Shown: one piece after another, positions 15,998 to 24,803 of the stretch
Position numbering within the stretch: the stretch's first letter is position 1
How the letters are laid out: each line of letters opens with the position of its first letter
NCBI GenBank assembly: GCA_015654475.1
Contig: JAATGV010000034.1
Location: forward strand, 1-43,070
Length of the DNA: 43,070 bases
From: Actinomycetales bacterium
GTDB taxonomy: Bacteria; Actinomycetota; Actinomycetes; Actinomycetales; Microbacteriaceae
Reading direction: 5' to 3'
The notes under the pieces: model-generated
What the model was told of the DNA's origin: nothing
The model's database searches: none
What the model saw: the letters and a program-made list of their open reading frames with translations, nothing else
Program-made: the position numbers and the translations under genes

Positions 15998-16165
15998 CCG
16001 ATCATCTCCTGGCCGGCCGTGGCCTGTTCGACCACGCGCCGCTGGCGAACACGGCCGCGAGTATCGCCGAACCGAAATTAATCAGGCAGTGGGGGCGTTC
16101 CGAAGTAAAAATTGCGGCGTGTGAATGGAACCCATGGCTTTTCATAGCGGAGTAGTCTGGATACC

Positions 16166-17515
16166 GTGCCATTTGAGAATGAACCCAAACTGACTTTTGA
16201 CCGTATCGCTGCCTACAATTCTGACTTCGTCGGCAACCCTGAACTTGTGCGCATGCAGAACGCCGTCACACGCGTCAGCGTCGACGAGGTCGCGTTGCGC
16301 CACGAGCGGGTTGTGTCATTGCCGACGTCAATGTCGAATCGTCTTGACGACTGGACAGTGACCGACCAGAAGAAGTCTGGTCGCTGTTGGTTGTTCGCGG
16401 CCCTCAACCTGTTCCGGTACGGAACGGCGAAGAAGCTTGGGGTCAAGCAGTTCGAGTTTTCGCAGAACCACGCAATGTATTGGGACAAGCTCGAGCGAGC
16501 CAACATGTTCCTCGGCGACATCATCGAGACGGCCGATGAGCCGGTGGACGGGCGGCTTGTGTCCTTCCTGCTCGAGACCCTTCTTGGCGATGGCGGCCAA
16601 TGGAACATGGCGATGAGCGTGTTCCTGAAGCATGGTGTCGTGCCGAAGGAGGCGATGCCCGAGACACAGTCGTCGTCCGATACGGATCGCATGAACAAAT
16701 CGCTGTGCTCGGTTCTGCGTCAGGGCGCGAAGGCGCTGCGCGATGCCATCGGCCAGGGCGCGAGTGCGGAGCAGATCGATGCATTGCGCAACGATTACGT
16801 GGCAGCCTCGCATCGTATCCTCACTATTCACCTTGGCACGCCGCCCACCGACTTCGACTGGCAGTGGACGGACGATGCGAAAGAGTTCCATCGTGCCGGG
16901 CGTATCACTCCGCAGCAGTTCTTCGCCGAATACGTGACCATACCGGTCGAGCATTTCGTATGCCTCGTCGACGACCCCCGTCCAGAGCATCCCAAGGGTT
17001 CTCTTCTGACGGTCGAGCATCTCGGCAACGTGGTCGGTGGTGAGCCAGTCATCTACGTGAACTCGCGCATCGATCAGATGAAGCAGCTCGCTGCCGCAGC
17101 GATCGTCGCAGGCGAGCCGGTCTGGTTCGGTTGTGACGTGGGTCAGCAGATGCAGCGCACCGAAGGCATCTGGTCCGCTGACCTGTTCGACGTTGGCGGT
17201 GTGTATGCGACCGATTTCACGATGGACAAGGAAGCACGGGTTCGCTATGGCGACTCGCTGATGACTCACGCCATGCTCCTCACGGGCGTCGACTTGGTCG
17301 ACGGCGTGCCGCGCCGTTGGCGCGTCGAGAACAGCTGGGGCGATAAGAACGGCGACAAGGGCTTCTACACGATGGACGATTCTTGGTTCGACGAGTACGT
17401 GTTCGAGGTCGCGGTGGATGCGCGTAAGCTTCCAGACGACCTTGCTGCCGCCCTTGGTACCGAGCCGATTTCTCTTGCTCCGTGGGATCCGATGGGCGCA
17501 CTCGCGGCGAGGTGA
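16166..17515 (+). CDS. pepC: Aminopeptidase C (bleomycin hydrolase-type C1 peptidase)
   Basis: Cytosolic cysteine aminopeptidase of 449 residues, the normal length for PepC. The papain-like triad is visible: Cys74 in SGRCWLFA, His368 in THAMLLTG and Asn389 in VENSWGD. The QKKSGRCW approach to the active site is characteristic. PepC enzymes usually form hexameric barrels that trim peptide N-termini. GTG at 16166 is the start; a TAGTCT -10-like element 8-13 bases upstream and no ribosome site suggest a leaderless message. Its stop overlaps the next gene's GTG (GTGA). Confidence 0.95.
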   Translation: MPFENEPKLTFDRIAAYNSDFVGNPELVRMQNAVTRVSVDEVALRHERVVSLPTSMSNRLDDWTVTDQKKSGRCWLFAALNLFRYGTAKKLGVKQFEFSQNHAMYWDKLERANMFLGDIIETADEPVDGRLVSFLLETLLGDGGQWNMAMSVFLKHGVVPKEAMPETQSSSDTDRMNKSLCSVLRQGAKALRDAIGQGASAEQIDALRNDYVAASHRILTIHLGTPPTDFDWQWTDDAKEFHRAGRITPQQFFAEYVTIPVEHFVCLVDDPRPEHPKGSLLTVEHLGNVVGGEPVIYVNSRIDQMKQLAAAAIVAGEPVWFGCDVGQQMQRTEGIWSADLFDVGGVYATDFTMDKEARVRYGDSLMTHAMLLTGVDLVDGVPRRWRVENSWGDKNGDKGFYTMDDSWFDEYVFEVAVDARKLPDDLAAALGTEPISLAPWDPMGALAAR

Positions 17516-18540
17516 TCCTTCTGGGCATAGTTCATCGGATCACGAGCGCGACGAATCGGGTTATTGCGGTTGCGTTGCGCACCAAGCTGGTGCGGGCATT
17601 CCTGCTGTACACCGAGCACCGCGGTCCGATGCTTGCCAACGCGATCACTTATCAGGCGTTGTTCTCAATCGCTGCGGCCGTCTTCGTCGGTTTTGCCGTC
17701 GTAGGCATCTGGATCGCAGGCGACCAGCAGGCACTGGACGCAATCGTCGATGCCTTGAACCGGGTGATCCCGGGGCTCGTCGGCGATGATGCCCTCATCC
17801 ATCCGGACAACCTCATCCACCCCCTCTCATTCAGCATTGCGGGACTCGTGGCGTTCGGAGGATTCGTGTGGGCCGCGTCCGGAGTTGTCGGCCAGACCCG
17901 TTCGGCTCTGCTCGAACTCACCGACACTGTGACCGACAACGTGAACGTTGTCTGGGGCATCGTGCGCAACCTGCTACTGGCTCTGATCTTCGGCATTGCC
18001 GTCCTCGTGTCGGCCGGGCTCGGAGTCGCCGGCACGTGGATCGCTGACTATGTGTTCGGGATATTGGGGTTAACCGACGACTCCTGGCTCGTCGCGACCA
18101 CCTCGACCGCCATGCCGCTTGCTCTGACGTTCGTGCTTGACGTCGTTATCCTGGCACTTCTGTTCTGGGCGCTCGGCCGCCCACGCGCCGACGCCCATGC
18201 GCTCTGGCCAGGCGCGTTCGTGGGCGGGCTTGGGCTAATTGTGTTACAGACCCTGTCGCTGTGGTTCGTGGGAGGCGCGACGAACAACCCGCTTCTCGCC
18301 TCCTTCGGCTCGCTCGTTGCTCTGCTGCTGTGGATCAACCTCTCGTGCCAGGTGATGTTGATCGCAGCGGCCTATGTGCAGACGGGAACCGAGGATCGGC
18401 AGGGCGGCGGTCGGGCCCGCGCGGTGGCAGCGACGTTCCCTGAGCGCCGAGTTGTGCGCGCGAAGGCACGACTTGCTGCCGCGGAAAAAGAACTGGCCGA
18501 TGCGCGGAAAGCGGTTTCGGACTCGGTCGAGAAAACGTAG
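17512..18540 (+). CDS. YihY/BrkB-family membrane protein
   Basis: Inner-membrane protein of 342 residues with about six hydrophobic segments of the YihY (formerly RNase BN) / BrkB family; its biochemical role is not established. Family landmarks are the N-terminal GPMLANAITYQALFSI, the mid-protein GFVWAASGVVG and the late LLWINLSCQVMLIAAAY. A charged C-terminal helix (about 300-342, rich in Arg, Lys, Ala and Glu) is cytosolic. The GTG at 17512 overlaps the pepC stop by 4 bp. Only 12 bp separate its stop from the converging flavin-reductase-like gene. Confidence 0.9.
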   Translation: MILLGIVHRITSATNRVIAVALRTKLVRAFLLYTEHRGPMLANAITYQALFSIAAAVFVGFAVVGIWIAGDQQALDAIVDALNRVIPGLVGDDALIHPDNLIHPLSFSIAGLVAFGGFVWAASGVVGQTRSALLELTDTVTDNVNVVWGIVRNLLLALIFGIAVLVSAGLGVAGTWIADYVFGILGLTDDSWLVATTSTAMPLALTFVLDVVILALLFWALGRPRADAHALWPGAFVGGLGLIVLQTLSLWFVGGATNNPLLASFGSLVALLLWINLSCQVMLIAAAYVQTGTEDRQGGGRARAVAATFPERRVVRAKARLAAAEKELADARKAVSDSVEKT

Positions 18541-18552
18541 CGGCGACGACGG

Positions 18553-19101
18553 CTACACGCCTGGCGGTAGTTTGTCGAGCATCAGGCTGCGAAGGTTGAG
18601 GGTATCTCCGTCTGCCACGAATGTGCCGTCGCCGTTGGCATGAATGCGACGGCGCTCCTCCCGCGTGTCGTCGATCCATGCGCGTGTGCCTTGCAGAATG
18701 AACATCCCCGGGAATTCCAGGTATTGTGCCACGCGGCATTCGAGACAGGCGACGCACTCGGCGATGAGTGGGGCAGAGACATCGCTGGCCGGAAGCGGCG
18801 TCAGACCGAATTTGTCGAACTTGTCCACCTGAGCGCCGGAGCAGTCGCCGATGCCGACCACCTTCTCGGCCAGGTCCACCGTCGGGATCGCAAGTACGCA
18901 CTCCTTGGTGTGGATCAGGGCGTCGAACGAGTGGTTCCATGGCCCGGTAGTCAACGCGATCCGAGGCGTGAAATCCATCACCATGTGCCAAGTGATCGTC
19001 ATGATGTTGTCGCGGCCATTCTCACGGGTCGTGACCAGGATGACCGGCCCTGGCTCGATCAGCATGAATGCCTTCTCGATGGGTAGTTCTGTCATTGGCA
19101 T
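18553..19101 (-). CDS. Flavin reductase-like FMN-binding protein
   Basis: Protein of 182 residues of the DIM6/NTAB flavin reductase-like split-barrel family. Features: VILVTTRENGRDNIMTITW near the start (FMN-phosphate loop), GDCSGAQVDKFDKFGLT mid-protein and LECRVAQYLEFPG. These proteins bind FMN and reduce it or act as stand-alone flavoproteins; the partner is unknown. Start: ATG at 19101 with GAGG upstream. It converges on the BrkB-type gene. Confidence 0.85.
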   Translation of the reverse strand: MPMTELPIEKAFMLIEPGPVILVTTRENGRDNIMTITWHMVMDFTPRIALTTGPWNHSFDALIHTKECVLAIPTVDLAEKVVGIGDCSGAQVDKFDKFGLTPLPASDVSAPLIAECVACLECRVAQYLEFPGMFILQGTRAWIDDTREERRRIHANGDGTFVADGDTLNLRSLMLDKLPPGV

Positions 19102-19618
19102 TTCGGCACCTCGTCCTCACTCCAGCCTGTTCATTCCAGGTATACCCCCGAACTAGCGGTGGTGCATCTGCGAGCCAGCCACTGGGGGAGCACGAAATGT
19201 GCAACGACTCGAAGACGCGGAAATGGCTCAAGGACAAGACAGAACGGAACTCATCGAGAGTTCGGTTCTGCCGATTCGAGAGGCATTTCGTAAACCCAAT
19301 GGCTGTTCTGTTGGAGTCCACCGCCGCGGGTGTTCAAGTTGCGCTGGACTACGTTCACTATCTCGCGCAACGTCCCCGGCGGTCGTCGGCGTCGCCCACG
19401 GAACGAGGACATCCACGATCAGTGCGATTTTGCCTGCCGAGCCCGAACCGGCGGTGAGCACTCGGTAACCGGGGGTTACAGCGAGCCGTGCGCGAGCCGT
19501 TCCGACTCTCCCTGCTCCGAGAATGCCGCTCTGGGGTCACTTCGTTGGTCACGCGCGTACTGCCTTGCCCACCCTTGACGATGTTGACGGGATGACTCCC
19601 CGTGGCCGGCGACACCCC
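19102..19618. other. 517-bp gap without a recognisable gene
   Basis: This lies between the start of the flavin reductase-like gene and the end of the CDF gene, both on the minus strand. Short overlapping frames exist on both strands (for example 19198-19457 on plus), but none shows a family motif or ribosome site. It may be gene debris or a long promoter region. Confidence 0.5.
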
Positions 19619-20284
19619 CTATTGCTCGTACCCTGCGTTCTCGGCACCGATGTCTTCGAGCACCTCAAACGGCGACTCAACGTCGCCGCGCCATGCCTTG
19701 ATACCTTCCCGAATCGCGAGCACCACCACTACAAGCGCGGCGACAGAGTCCGCCCAGGCCCAGCCGAACAGGCTGTTCACCAGCAGTCCGATCAGCACCG
19801 TGCCAGAGAGGTAAACGCACAGCAGCAGCTGCTTTGCGTCGGCCTGCACGCTCAGCGACCCGAGCTGGCGACCGGTGCGGAGCTCATACCAGGCAAGCGT
19901 CGGCATCACGATCAGACTTGCTACGGCAATGCCGATGCCGACTGGGCTGTGTGCGACCTCTTGCGCTCCCGTCAGAGTAAGAATTGCGTCGATCGTGACA
20001 TAGGCGGCGAGAGCGAAGAATGCGATTCCGATTGCCCGCACAGTCGGTTTCTCCCATTTTTCTGGATCTTTGCGTGTGAACTGCCACGCCACCGCCACAG
20101 CTGAGGCGACCTCGATTACAGAGTCGAGGCCGAAACCGATCAGTGCTGCCGAGGAAGCGACCGCCCCTGCGGTGATGGCGACGGCCGCCTCGATCACGTT
20201 CCAGCTGATAGTGAAACTGACGATGAACTTAACGCGACGGTGCAGCCGCACGCGTTGTTCTTTGGTCAAAGCCGTGGCTGTCAT
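19619..20284 (-). CDS. Cation transporter, CDF superfamily (CmtR-linked)
   Basis: Membrane protein of 221 residues with six hydrophobic segments. It is shorter than usual CDF exporters because the C-terminal cytosolic domain is absent. Metal-site aspartates appear in IGFGLDSVIEV and WADSVAAL. It overlaps the CmtR-type sensor gene by 4 bp (ATGA), so it is probably the exporter that the Cd/Pb sensor controls. It is a different lineage from the His-rich CDF exporter at 11.8 kb. Confidence 0.88.
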   Translation of the reverse strand: MTATALTKEQRVRLHRRVKFIVSFTISWNVIEAAVAITAGAVASSAALIGFGLDSVIEVASAVAVAWQFTRKDPEKWEKPTVRAIGIAFFALAAYVTIDAILTLTGAQEVAHSPVGIGIAVASLIVMPTLAWYELRTGRQLGSLSVQADAKQLLLCVYLSGTVLIGLLVNSLFGWAWADSVAALVVVVLAIREGIKAWRGDVESPFEVLEDIGAENAGYEQ

Positions 20285-20643
20285 TGGGCGGCTTCCTTAG
20301 AATCGCAGCAACCGAGGACAGCGCATGTCGGATCCATACAGGGCGCGCTCTCGTCGACCGCGAGGGTGACATCGACGAGTGCGTCCAGTGCAGCACTCAG
20401 GTGCGGGTCGGCTATCTCATATCGGGTCTGCCTGCCCTCAGGCTCGGCGACGACGATGCCGCATCCGCGCAGGCAGGCAAGATGGTTCGACACATTCGTG
20501 CGCGTCAGGTTAAGATCACGTGCCAACCTCGCCGGATATCCCGGCGTCTCGAGGAGGGAAAGAAGGATGCGAGAGCGGGTCGGGTCAGCCATTGCCCGGC
20601 CGAGCCGGTTCATGACATTCACCCGCGGAGATAAGGTCAGCAT
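20281..20643 (-). CDS. cmtR: CmtR-type Cd(II)/Pb(II)-sensing ArsR/SmtB repressor
   Basis: Winged-helix metal sensor of 120 residues that resembles Mycobacterium tuberculosis CmtR over its whole length (RLGRAMADPTR, NVSNHLACLRGCG, YEGRQ-like segment, LAVD). Cys57, Cys61 and Cys102 fall at exactly the numbers of the three CmtR cadmium ligands. Three more cysteines in the tail (107, 112, 113) are extra and could add a second thiol site. The ATG at 20643 lies just downstream of a TATAGT -10, so the message is probably leaderless. It is translationally coupled to the CDF gene. Confidence 0.93.
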   Translation of the reverse strand: MLTLSPRVNVMNRLGRAMADPTRSRILLSLLETPGYPARLARDLNLTRTNVSNHLACLRGCGIVVAEPEGRQTRYEIADPHLSAALDALVDVTLAVDESAPCMDPTCAVLGCCDSKEAAQ

Positions 20644-20646
20644 ATG

Positions 20647-20665
20647 GTGACTATACAGCGGTCAC
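20647..20665. promoter_or_regulatory. Candidate CmtR operator/promoter
   Basis: GTGAC (20647-20651) and GTCAC (20661-20665) form an inverted repeat across the -10 (TATAGT on the minus strand) of the cmtR-type gene, a few bases from its start codon. Auto-repression is expected for this family. Confidence 0.4.
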
Positions 20666-20860
20666 TGACTGAATGGAACCGGGACCGATGACATCGTGTG
20701 CGCATCTTCCATCGGGTCGAATCGGCGAACACTTGGTGAGGTCTTCGCTTGACGTGGTCGCGTGGCCGGTGCACGGCCTCGCGGGATAGCCGCTAGGTGG
20801 GTGTTCCCGCGGCCGAGGCGAGACCCTATCGCTCACACTCGTTATGGTATATCGTTGACT

Positions 20861-20872
20861 ATCGTTCACGAT
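20861..20872. promoter_or_regulatory. Candidate PadR operator before the PadR-ubiB pair
   Basis: ATCGT-TC-ACGAT is a palindrome 18 bp before the PadR start codon, with another ATCGTT copy ten bases upstream (20851-20856). The A/T-rich stretch TATGGTATATCG nearby could hold the -10. The location fits auto-regulation, as is usual for PadR proteins. Confidence 0.4.
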
Positions 20873-20889
20873 TTTTAGAGGAGGCAATC

Positions 20890-21441
20890 ATGGGCAATTC
20901 TTTCTCAGCGGGCAGCGGGTTCCGAGGCGCGCAATCCGAGGGCATGTGGCAGGCGTTTGAGCATCTGCGCTCGACTTTTGACAATCGCGGCGGCACGCGC
21001 GGTGGGTCGCGGATGGGTCGAGGAGATGTTCGTACGGCTGTGCTTGCACTGCTTGCAGAGCAGCCGATGCACGGCTACCAGATCATTCATGAGATCGACG
21101 AGCGCAGTGGCGGCAGCTGGAAGCCGAGCCCCGGTTCCGTGTACCCGACGTTGCAGTTGTTGGCGGACGAGGGGCTGATCAGCGCCGAAGAGTCCAACGG
21201 TCGCAAGACCTATACGTTGACGGATGAGGGACGCGAGGAGGCCGCTGGCGCCGATGCGTCGGGGCTTTGGGGAGGCTCAAGCGGGGCAGGTCCCCACGGC
21301 GCTCTGCCGAAGGCGGGTATCGAGCTCGCTCAGGCTGCTGCCCAGGTGCGCCAGAGCGGCACACCGGAGCAGGTGGCTCAGGCGGTGACCGTGCTCGATG
21401 AGGCGCGCCGTAAGCTCTATTCCATTCTGGCTCAGGACTGA
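20890..21441 (+). CDS. PadR-family transcriptional regulator
   Basis: Regulator of 183 residues. The N-terminal 45 residues are Gly/Ser/Arg-rich and precede the PadR winged helix: VRTAVLALLAEQPMHGYQII, the PSPGSVYPTLQLL helix and a KTYTLTDEG wing. The C-terminal part has a short helix in place of a full dimerisation domain. Start ATG 20890 has GAGGAGG upstream. The ABC1/UbiB gene follows after 5 bp, so the pair is one unit. Ligand unknown. Confidence 0.9.
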   Translation: MGNSFSAGSGFRGAQSEGMWQAFEHLRSTFDNRGGTRGGSRMGRGDVRTAVLALLAEQPMHGYQIIHEIDERSGGSWKPSPGSVYPTLQLLADEGLISAEESNGRKTYTLTDEGREEAAGADASGLWGGSSGAGPHGALPKAGIELAQAAAQVRQSGTPEQVAQAVTVLDEARRKLYSILAQD

Positions 21442-21446
21442 ACCGG

Positions 21447-23177
21447 GTGTCGTCGGGTTCTCAACCTCGGACAGATTCGCTGGGGCATCACGTTCCGAGC
21501 GGGAGTGCCGCCGTGGGCCGTGCGCGCTACCGTCGCATATTGCGCTTCGCCTCGTGGTATCTCGCCGTGACATGGTGGTTCGAGGTGTTCCTCCCGCGCG
21601 TCGGGCTTTCGAAGGTGTCCGAGCGCGGCCGCGCGTCTCGGCTGCGCACGTTGGCGCAACGCTTTCATGCGCTCGCCGTCGATCTTGGTGGCTTGATGAT
21701 CAAGGTCGGTCAATTCATGTCCTCCCGGCTCGATGTGTTGCCGCCCGAGATCACGACTGAACTTGAAGGGCTGCAGGATGAGGTTCCTCCCGTCGCATTT
21801 GCCGAGATCCGCGCGCTCGCCGAGGCAGAGCTGGGCGTTCCTCTAGAACAAGCGTTCTTGACGATCGACGAGGCTCCCGTTGCGGCGGCGTCCCTCGGCC
21901 AGGTGCACCGCGCGAGGCTCGCCTCGCCCATTGCCGCTGACACGGGGCTCGACGCGGTGGTGCTCAAGGTGCAGCGGCCAGGAATCGGTTCCATCATCGA
22001 TGTCGACCTCGCTGCGTTGCGCAAGGTGGGCGGATGGCTGAGTCGTGTGCGGCTTGTTTCCGATCGCGTGGACGTGCCTGCCCTCGTCGAGGAGTTCGCG
22101 CAGACGAGCCTTGAGGAGATCGACTATCTGCACGAAGCAGCTAGCTGCGAGCGCTTTGCAGCGGATTTCACCGGCGACGAGCGGGTGTCCGTGCCCGCCG
22201 TGGTCTGGGAGAGAACCACGCGTCGCGTTCTCACCCTCGAAGATGTCACGGCGATCAAGATCACTGATACGGATGCGCTTCGTGTGGCGGGCATCGACCC
22301 GGCGCAGGTGGCTCCTGTTTTTGCCGAGGTGATGTTCGATCAGCTCTTCTCGAACGGGTTGTTCCACGCGGATCCACACCCAGGAAACATTTTCGTCACT
22401 CCAGCTCCCGAGGGGTCGAGCGGGCGGCCGTGGAAGTTGACCTTCATCGACTTCGGCATGATGGGGGATGTTCCGGCCACGACGCGTAGCGGCCTGCGCA
22501 AGCTGTTGATCGCAGTCGCGTCCCGCGATGGCAAGGGCCTGGTGGATGCGGTTCGCGATGTGGGCATGTTGCTGCCGTCGGCAGAGACCACCGAACTTGA
22601 GGTGGCCATGACGCAACTGTTCGCCCGGTTCGGCGGAATGGGGCTTGCAGAGCTGCGCGATGTGGACCCGCGGGAGTTCCGCGATTTCGCGGTGCAGCTC
22701 GGCGACGTTGTGCGCTCTTTGCCATTCCAGTTGCCGGAGAACTTCCTACTCATCATTCGAGCCGTGTCGCTCGTGTCTGGGGTGTGCAGCGCGCTTGATC
22801 CCGCGTTCAACCTCTGGGATTCTGTCGAACCGTATGCCGCGCAACTGCTGCGCGACGAGGGTAGGAACGTGGTGCAGGATTTCGCCAAGCAGGTCTTCGA
22901 TGTGGCTGGCACGGTCTGGCGGCTGCCTCAACGGGTAGATGCGCTTGTCACCCAGATTGAGGAAGGCTCTCTTGCCGTCAAGACGCCGGTGCTCGACCGG
23001 AGGGTTGCCCGATTGGAGCGCGTGGCGCGGCGACTGGTGTCTGCTGTACTGTTTGGCGCGTTGCTGATCGCTGGGGCGGTGCTTCGTGGGAATGAGGCTA
23101 CTTTCGGGACGGTGCTGATGCTGCTATCCGTGCTTCCGCTGCTTCATGCGCTGTTCGCGGGACGCCGCCACCGCTGA
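21447..23177 (+). CDS. ABC1/AarF/UbiB-family kinase-like protein
   Basis: Atypical kinase of 576 residues. Family marks: KxGQ motif in LMIKVGQFMSSRLDVLPPE, an ATP-binding lysine in VVLKVQRPG, catalytic DPHPGN and the IDFGMMGD metal motif. Two hydrophobic segments at the C-terminus (about 525-570) anchor it to the membrane, as in UbiB and COQ8. UbiB proteins support quinone and lipid metabolism through ATPase activity. The start is GTG 21447, 5 bp after the PadR stop. Confidence 0.92.
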   Translation: MSSGSQPRTDSLGHHVPSGSAAVGRARYRRILRFASWYLAVTWWFEVFLPRVGLSKVSERGRASRLRTLAQRFHALAVDLGGLMIKVGQFMSSRLDVLPPEITTELEGLQDEVPPVAFAEIRALAEAELGVPLEQAFLTIDEAPVAAASLGQVHRARLASPIAADTGLDAVVLKVQRPGIGSIIDVDLAALRKVGGWLSRVRLVSDRVDVPALVEEFAQTSLEEIDYLHEAASCERFAADFTGDERVSVPAVVWERTTRRVLTLEDVTAIKITDTDALRVAGIDPAQVAPVFAEVMFDQLFSNGLFHADPHPGNIFVTPAPEGSSGRPWKLTFIDFGMMGDVPATTRSGLRKLLIAVASRDGKGLVDAVRDVGMLLPSAETTELEVAMTQLFARFGGMGLAELRDVDPREFRDFAVQLGDVVRSLPFQLPENFLLIIRAVSLVSGVCSALDPAFNLWDSVEPYAAQLLRDEGRNVVQDFAKQVFDVAGTVWRLPQRVDALVTQIEEGSLAVKTPVLDRRVARLERVARRLVSAVLFGALLIAGAVLRGNEATFGTVLMLLSVLPLLHALFAGRRHR

Positions 23178-23488
23178 CCTGACTGGTATCGCCGAGCTCA
23201 TCGCTTCCTCCGGAGTTGGTTGTAAGCGCCGCGCTTACGCTCGCGCTGTGCGCGCCTGGTGCCGCGTGCGCCTGTGGCCTGCGCACGTGCACGGCTGCAG
23301 CGCCGCCGCGCAGTGGATTTTGTCCGATCACGCGTCAAGTTCCGACCCGCGTATTTCGGTCACGTAAATATTGGGTGCCATCGCTTGCCGGCGGGAAGAG
23401 TGTCGCCGTATGGTTTTGGACACTTGTCCAACTTTGGCATGTGGGGAACCGCGCTGGGCGAATCGATACCGACAGATGGGCGGGTCCA
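23178..23488. promoter_or_regulatory. Promoter region of the MFS-GH3 pair with two palindromes
   Basis: A 311-bp gap with no gene. GTAAGCGC-C-GCGCTTAC (23222-23238) is a perfect 8-bp inverted repeat around one base. It resembles the TGTAAGCGCTTACA-like operators of LacI-family sugar regulators, with one extra centre base and one mismatch at the edges. TTGGACA-CT-TGTCCAA (23416-23431) is a second perfect inverted repeat 57 bp before the transporter start. Both may control the glycoside operon; no regulator gene adjoins it. Confidence 0.45.
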
Positions 23489-24748
23489 GTGACCGAAACC
23501 GATATGCAAGCGCAGGAAGCAGCAAGCGACCAGCCACAGGTGAGCCGCGGGTGGATAGTCGCGTTCGTCATTGCGATCGTCGGTGTTGCCGCTGGCTGGT
23601 TCGGGCCGATCCAGATCCTCCTGCCGGCACAGTCTGGTGCGCTCGCAGACGCGGGCTGGTCCAAGGAAGCCATTCTTGCACTCGTCACGGGCGTCGGGGC
23701 GGCGGCGTCGCTCGTCGCCAATCCGCTTTGGGGAGCCATTTCCGATCGGACCAGGTCGCGTTGGGGCCGCCGTCGCCCGATCCTCGTTGCTGGGGCGTTG
23801 CTTGGCGTTGTGGGGTTCGTCGTTCTTGCGGCAGCGCCCTCAGTGGTATGGATGCTTGTCGGCTGGATTGCGGTGCAGGTTGGCCTCAATGGGCCGTTCG
23901 CCGCGCTGGCAGCGACGATCGCCGACCGCGTGCCTGAACATCAGCGGGGGCTGGTCGGTTCGCTTTTCGGCGTCGCCCAAACCGTTGGCGTCGTCTTCGG
24001 CACCGCCCTTGCGGTCGCCCTTGGCGAAGGCTCGCTCGGATATGTCGCGCTTGCGATTGCCGTGCCTGCGCTCAGCATCGCATTCCTCATCGTGCATAAA
24101 GAGCCGTCGACCGACTCTGCGGACGCCGGCGTCGCCTCACAGCATGTCTCGCCGAATGTTCGCGCGTTTTTCTCCGGGCTGCGGCCGACGAGACTATTCG
24201 TGTGGGCGTGGGTGATTCGCCTTCTCATGAACCTCGCAAATGCTCTCGTGCTGCTCTACCTCTACTTCTATCTTTCTGACGGTGTCGGTGTGGATGCGCC
24301 GGGCGACTGGGTACTGATCGTCACTCTGGTGAGCGTGCTTGTCACCGCAGCGGTTGCGAGCGTAGCCGGACCGTTGTCCGACAGGCGGAAGCGCCGTCTT
24401 CCTTTCCTCGTGATGGCAACGATCATCGGCACCGCCGGTGCGCTGCTGATGGCGTTCGTGCCTGTGCTTGAGGTCGTTGTTGTCGCCGCTGGGCTCGTCG
24501 GCGTCGGGTGGGGTCTGTATATCGCCGTGGACCTTGCAATCATCACGTCTGCGCTCAGCGACGATGCCACACACGGCACGATGCTCGGTGTCGCGAATAT
24601 CGCCAGTTCGCTGCCACAGGTGATCGCCCCGGCGGTTGCCGCCCCGATTGTGCTCAACCTCGGAGGCTACCCAGCGCTCTATGTTACCTCGGCGATCGTG
24701 TGCGCGGTCGCACTGCTGCTTGTTCCACAGTTGCGCCCGATGCGCTGA
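23489..24748 (+). CDS. MFS transporter
   Basis: Twelve-segment major facilitator of 419 residues. Landmarks: the loop 2-3 motif GAISDRTRSRWGRRRP and the second-half equivalent GPLSDRRKRRLP. The GTG at 23489 was chosen because the upstream open frame has no transmembrane or family features. A GH3 glycosidase follows 55 bp downstream, so uptake of a beta-glycoside or oligosaccharide for internal hydrolysis is inferred. The substrate cannot be read from the sequence. Confidence 0.85.
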   Translation: MTETDMQAQEAASDQPQVSRGWIVAFVIAIVGVAAGWFGPIQILLPAQSGALADAGWSKEAILALVTGVGAAASLVANPLWGAISDRTRSRWGRRRPILVAGALLGVVGFVVLAAAPSVVWMLVGWIAVQVGLNGPFAALAATIADRVPEHQRGLVGSLFGVAQTVGVVFGTALAVALGEGSLGYVALAIAVPALSIAFLIVHKEPSTDSADAGVASQHVSPNVRAFFSGLRPTRLFVWAWVIRLLMNLANALVLLYLYFYLSDGVGVDAPGDWVLIVTLVSVLVTAAVASVAGPLSDRRKRRLPFLVMATIIGTAGALLMAFVPVLEVVVVAAGLVGVGWGLYIAVDLAIITSALSDDATHGTMLGVANIASSLPQVIAPAVAAPIVLNLGGYPALYVTSAIVCAVALLLVPQLRPMR

Positions 24749-24803
24749 GCTGGTGTTCGTGAGCCGTGAACCGCGTCTCGCCCGAGCCCGAAGGGAGAAT
24801 TCT

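Noticed and set aside
19198-19457. Small gene in the 517-bp gap
   Set aside because: Open frame of 86 codons without ribosome site, recognisable motif or consistent codon use.
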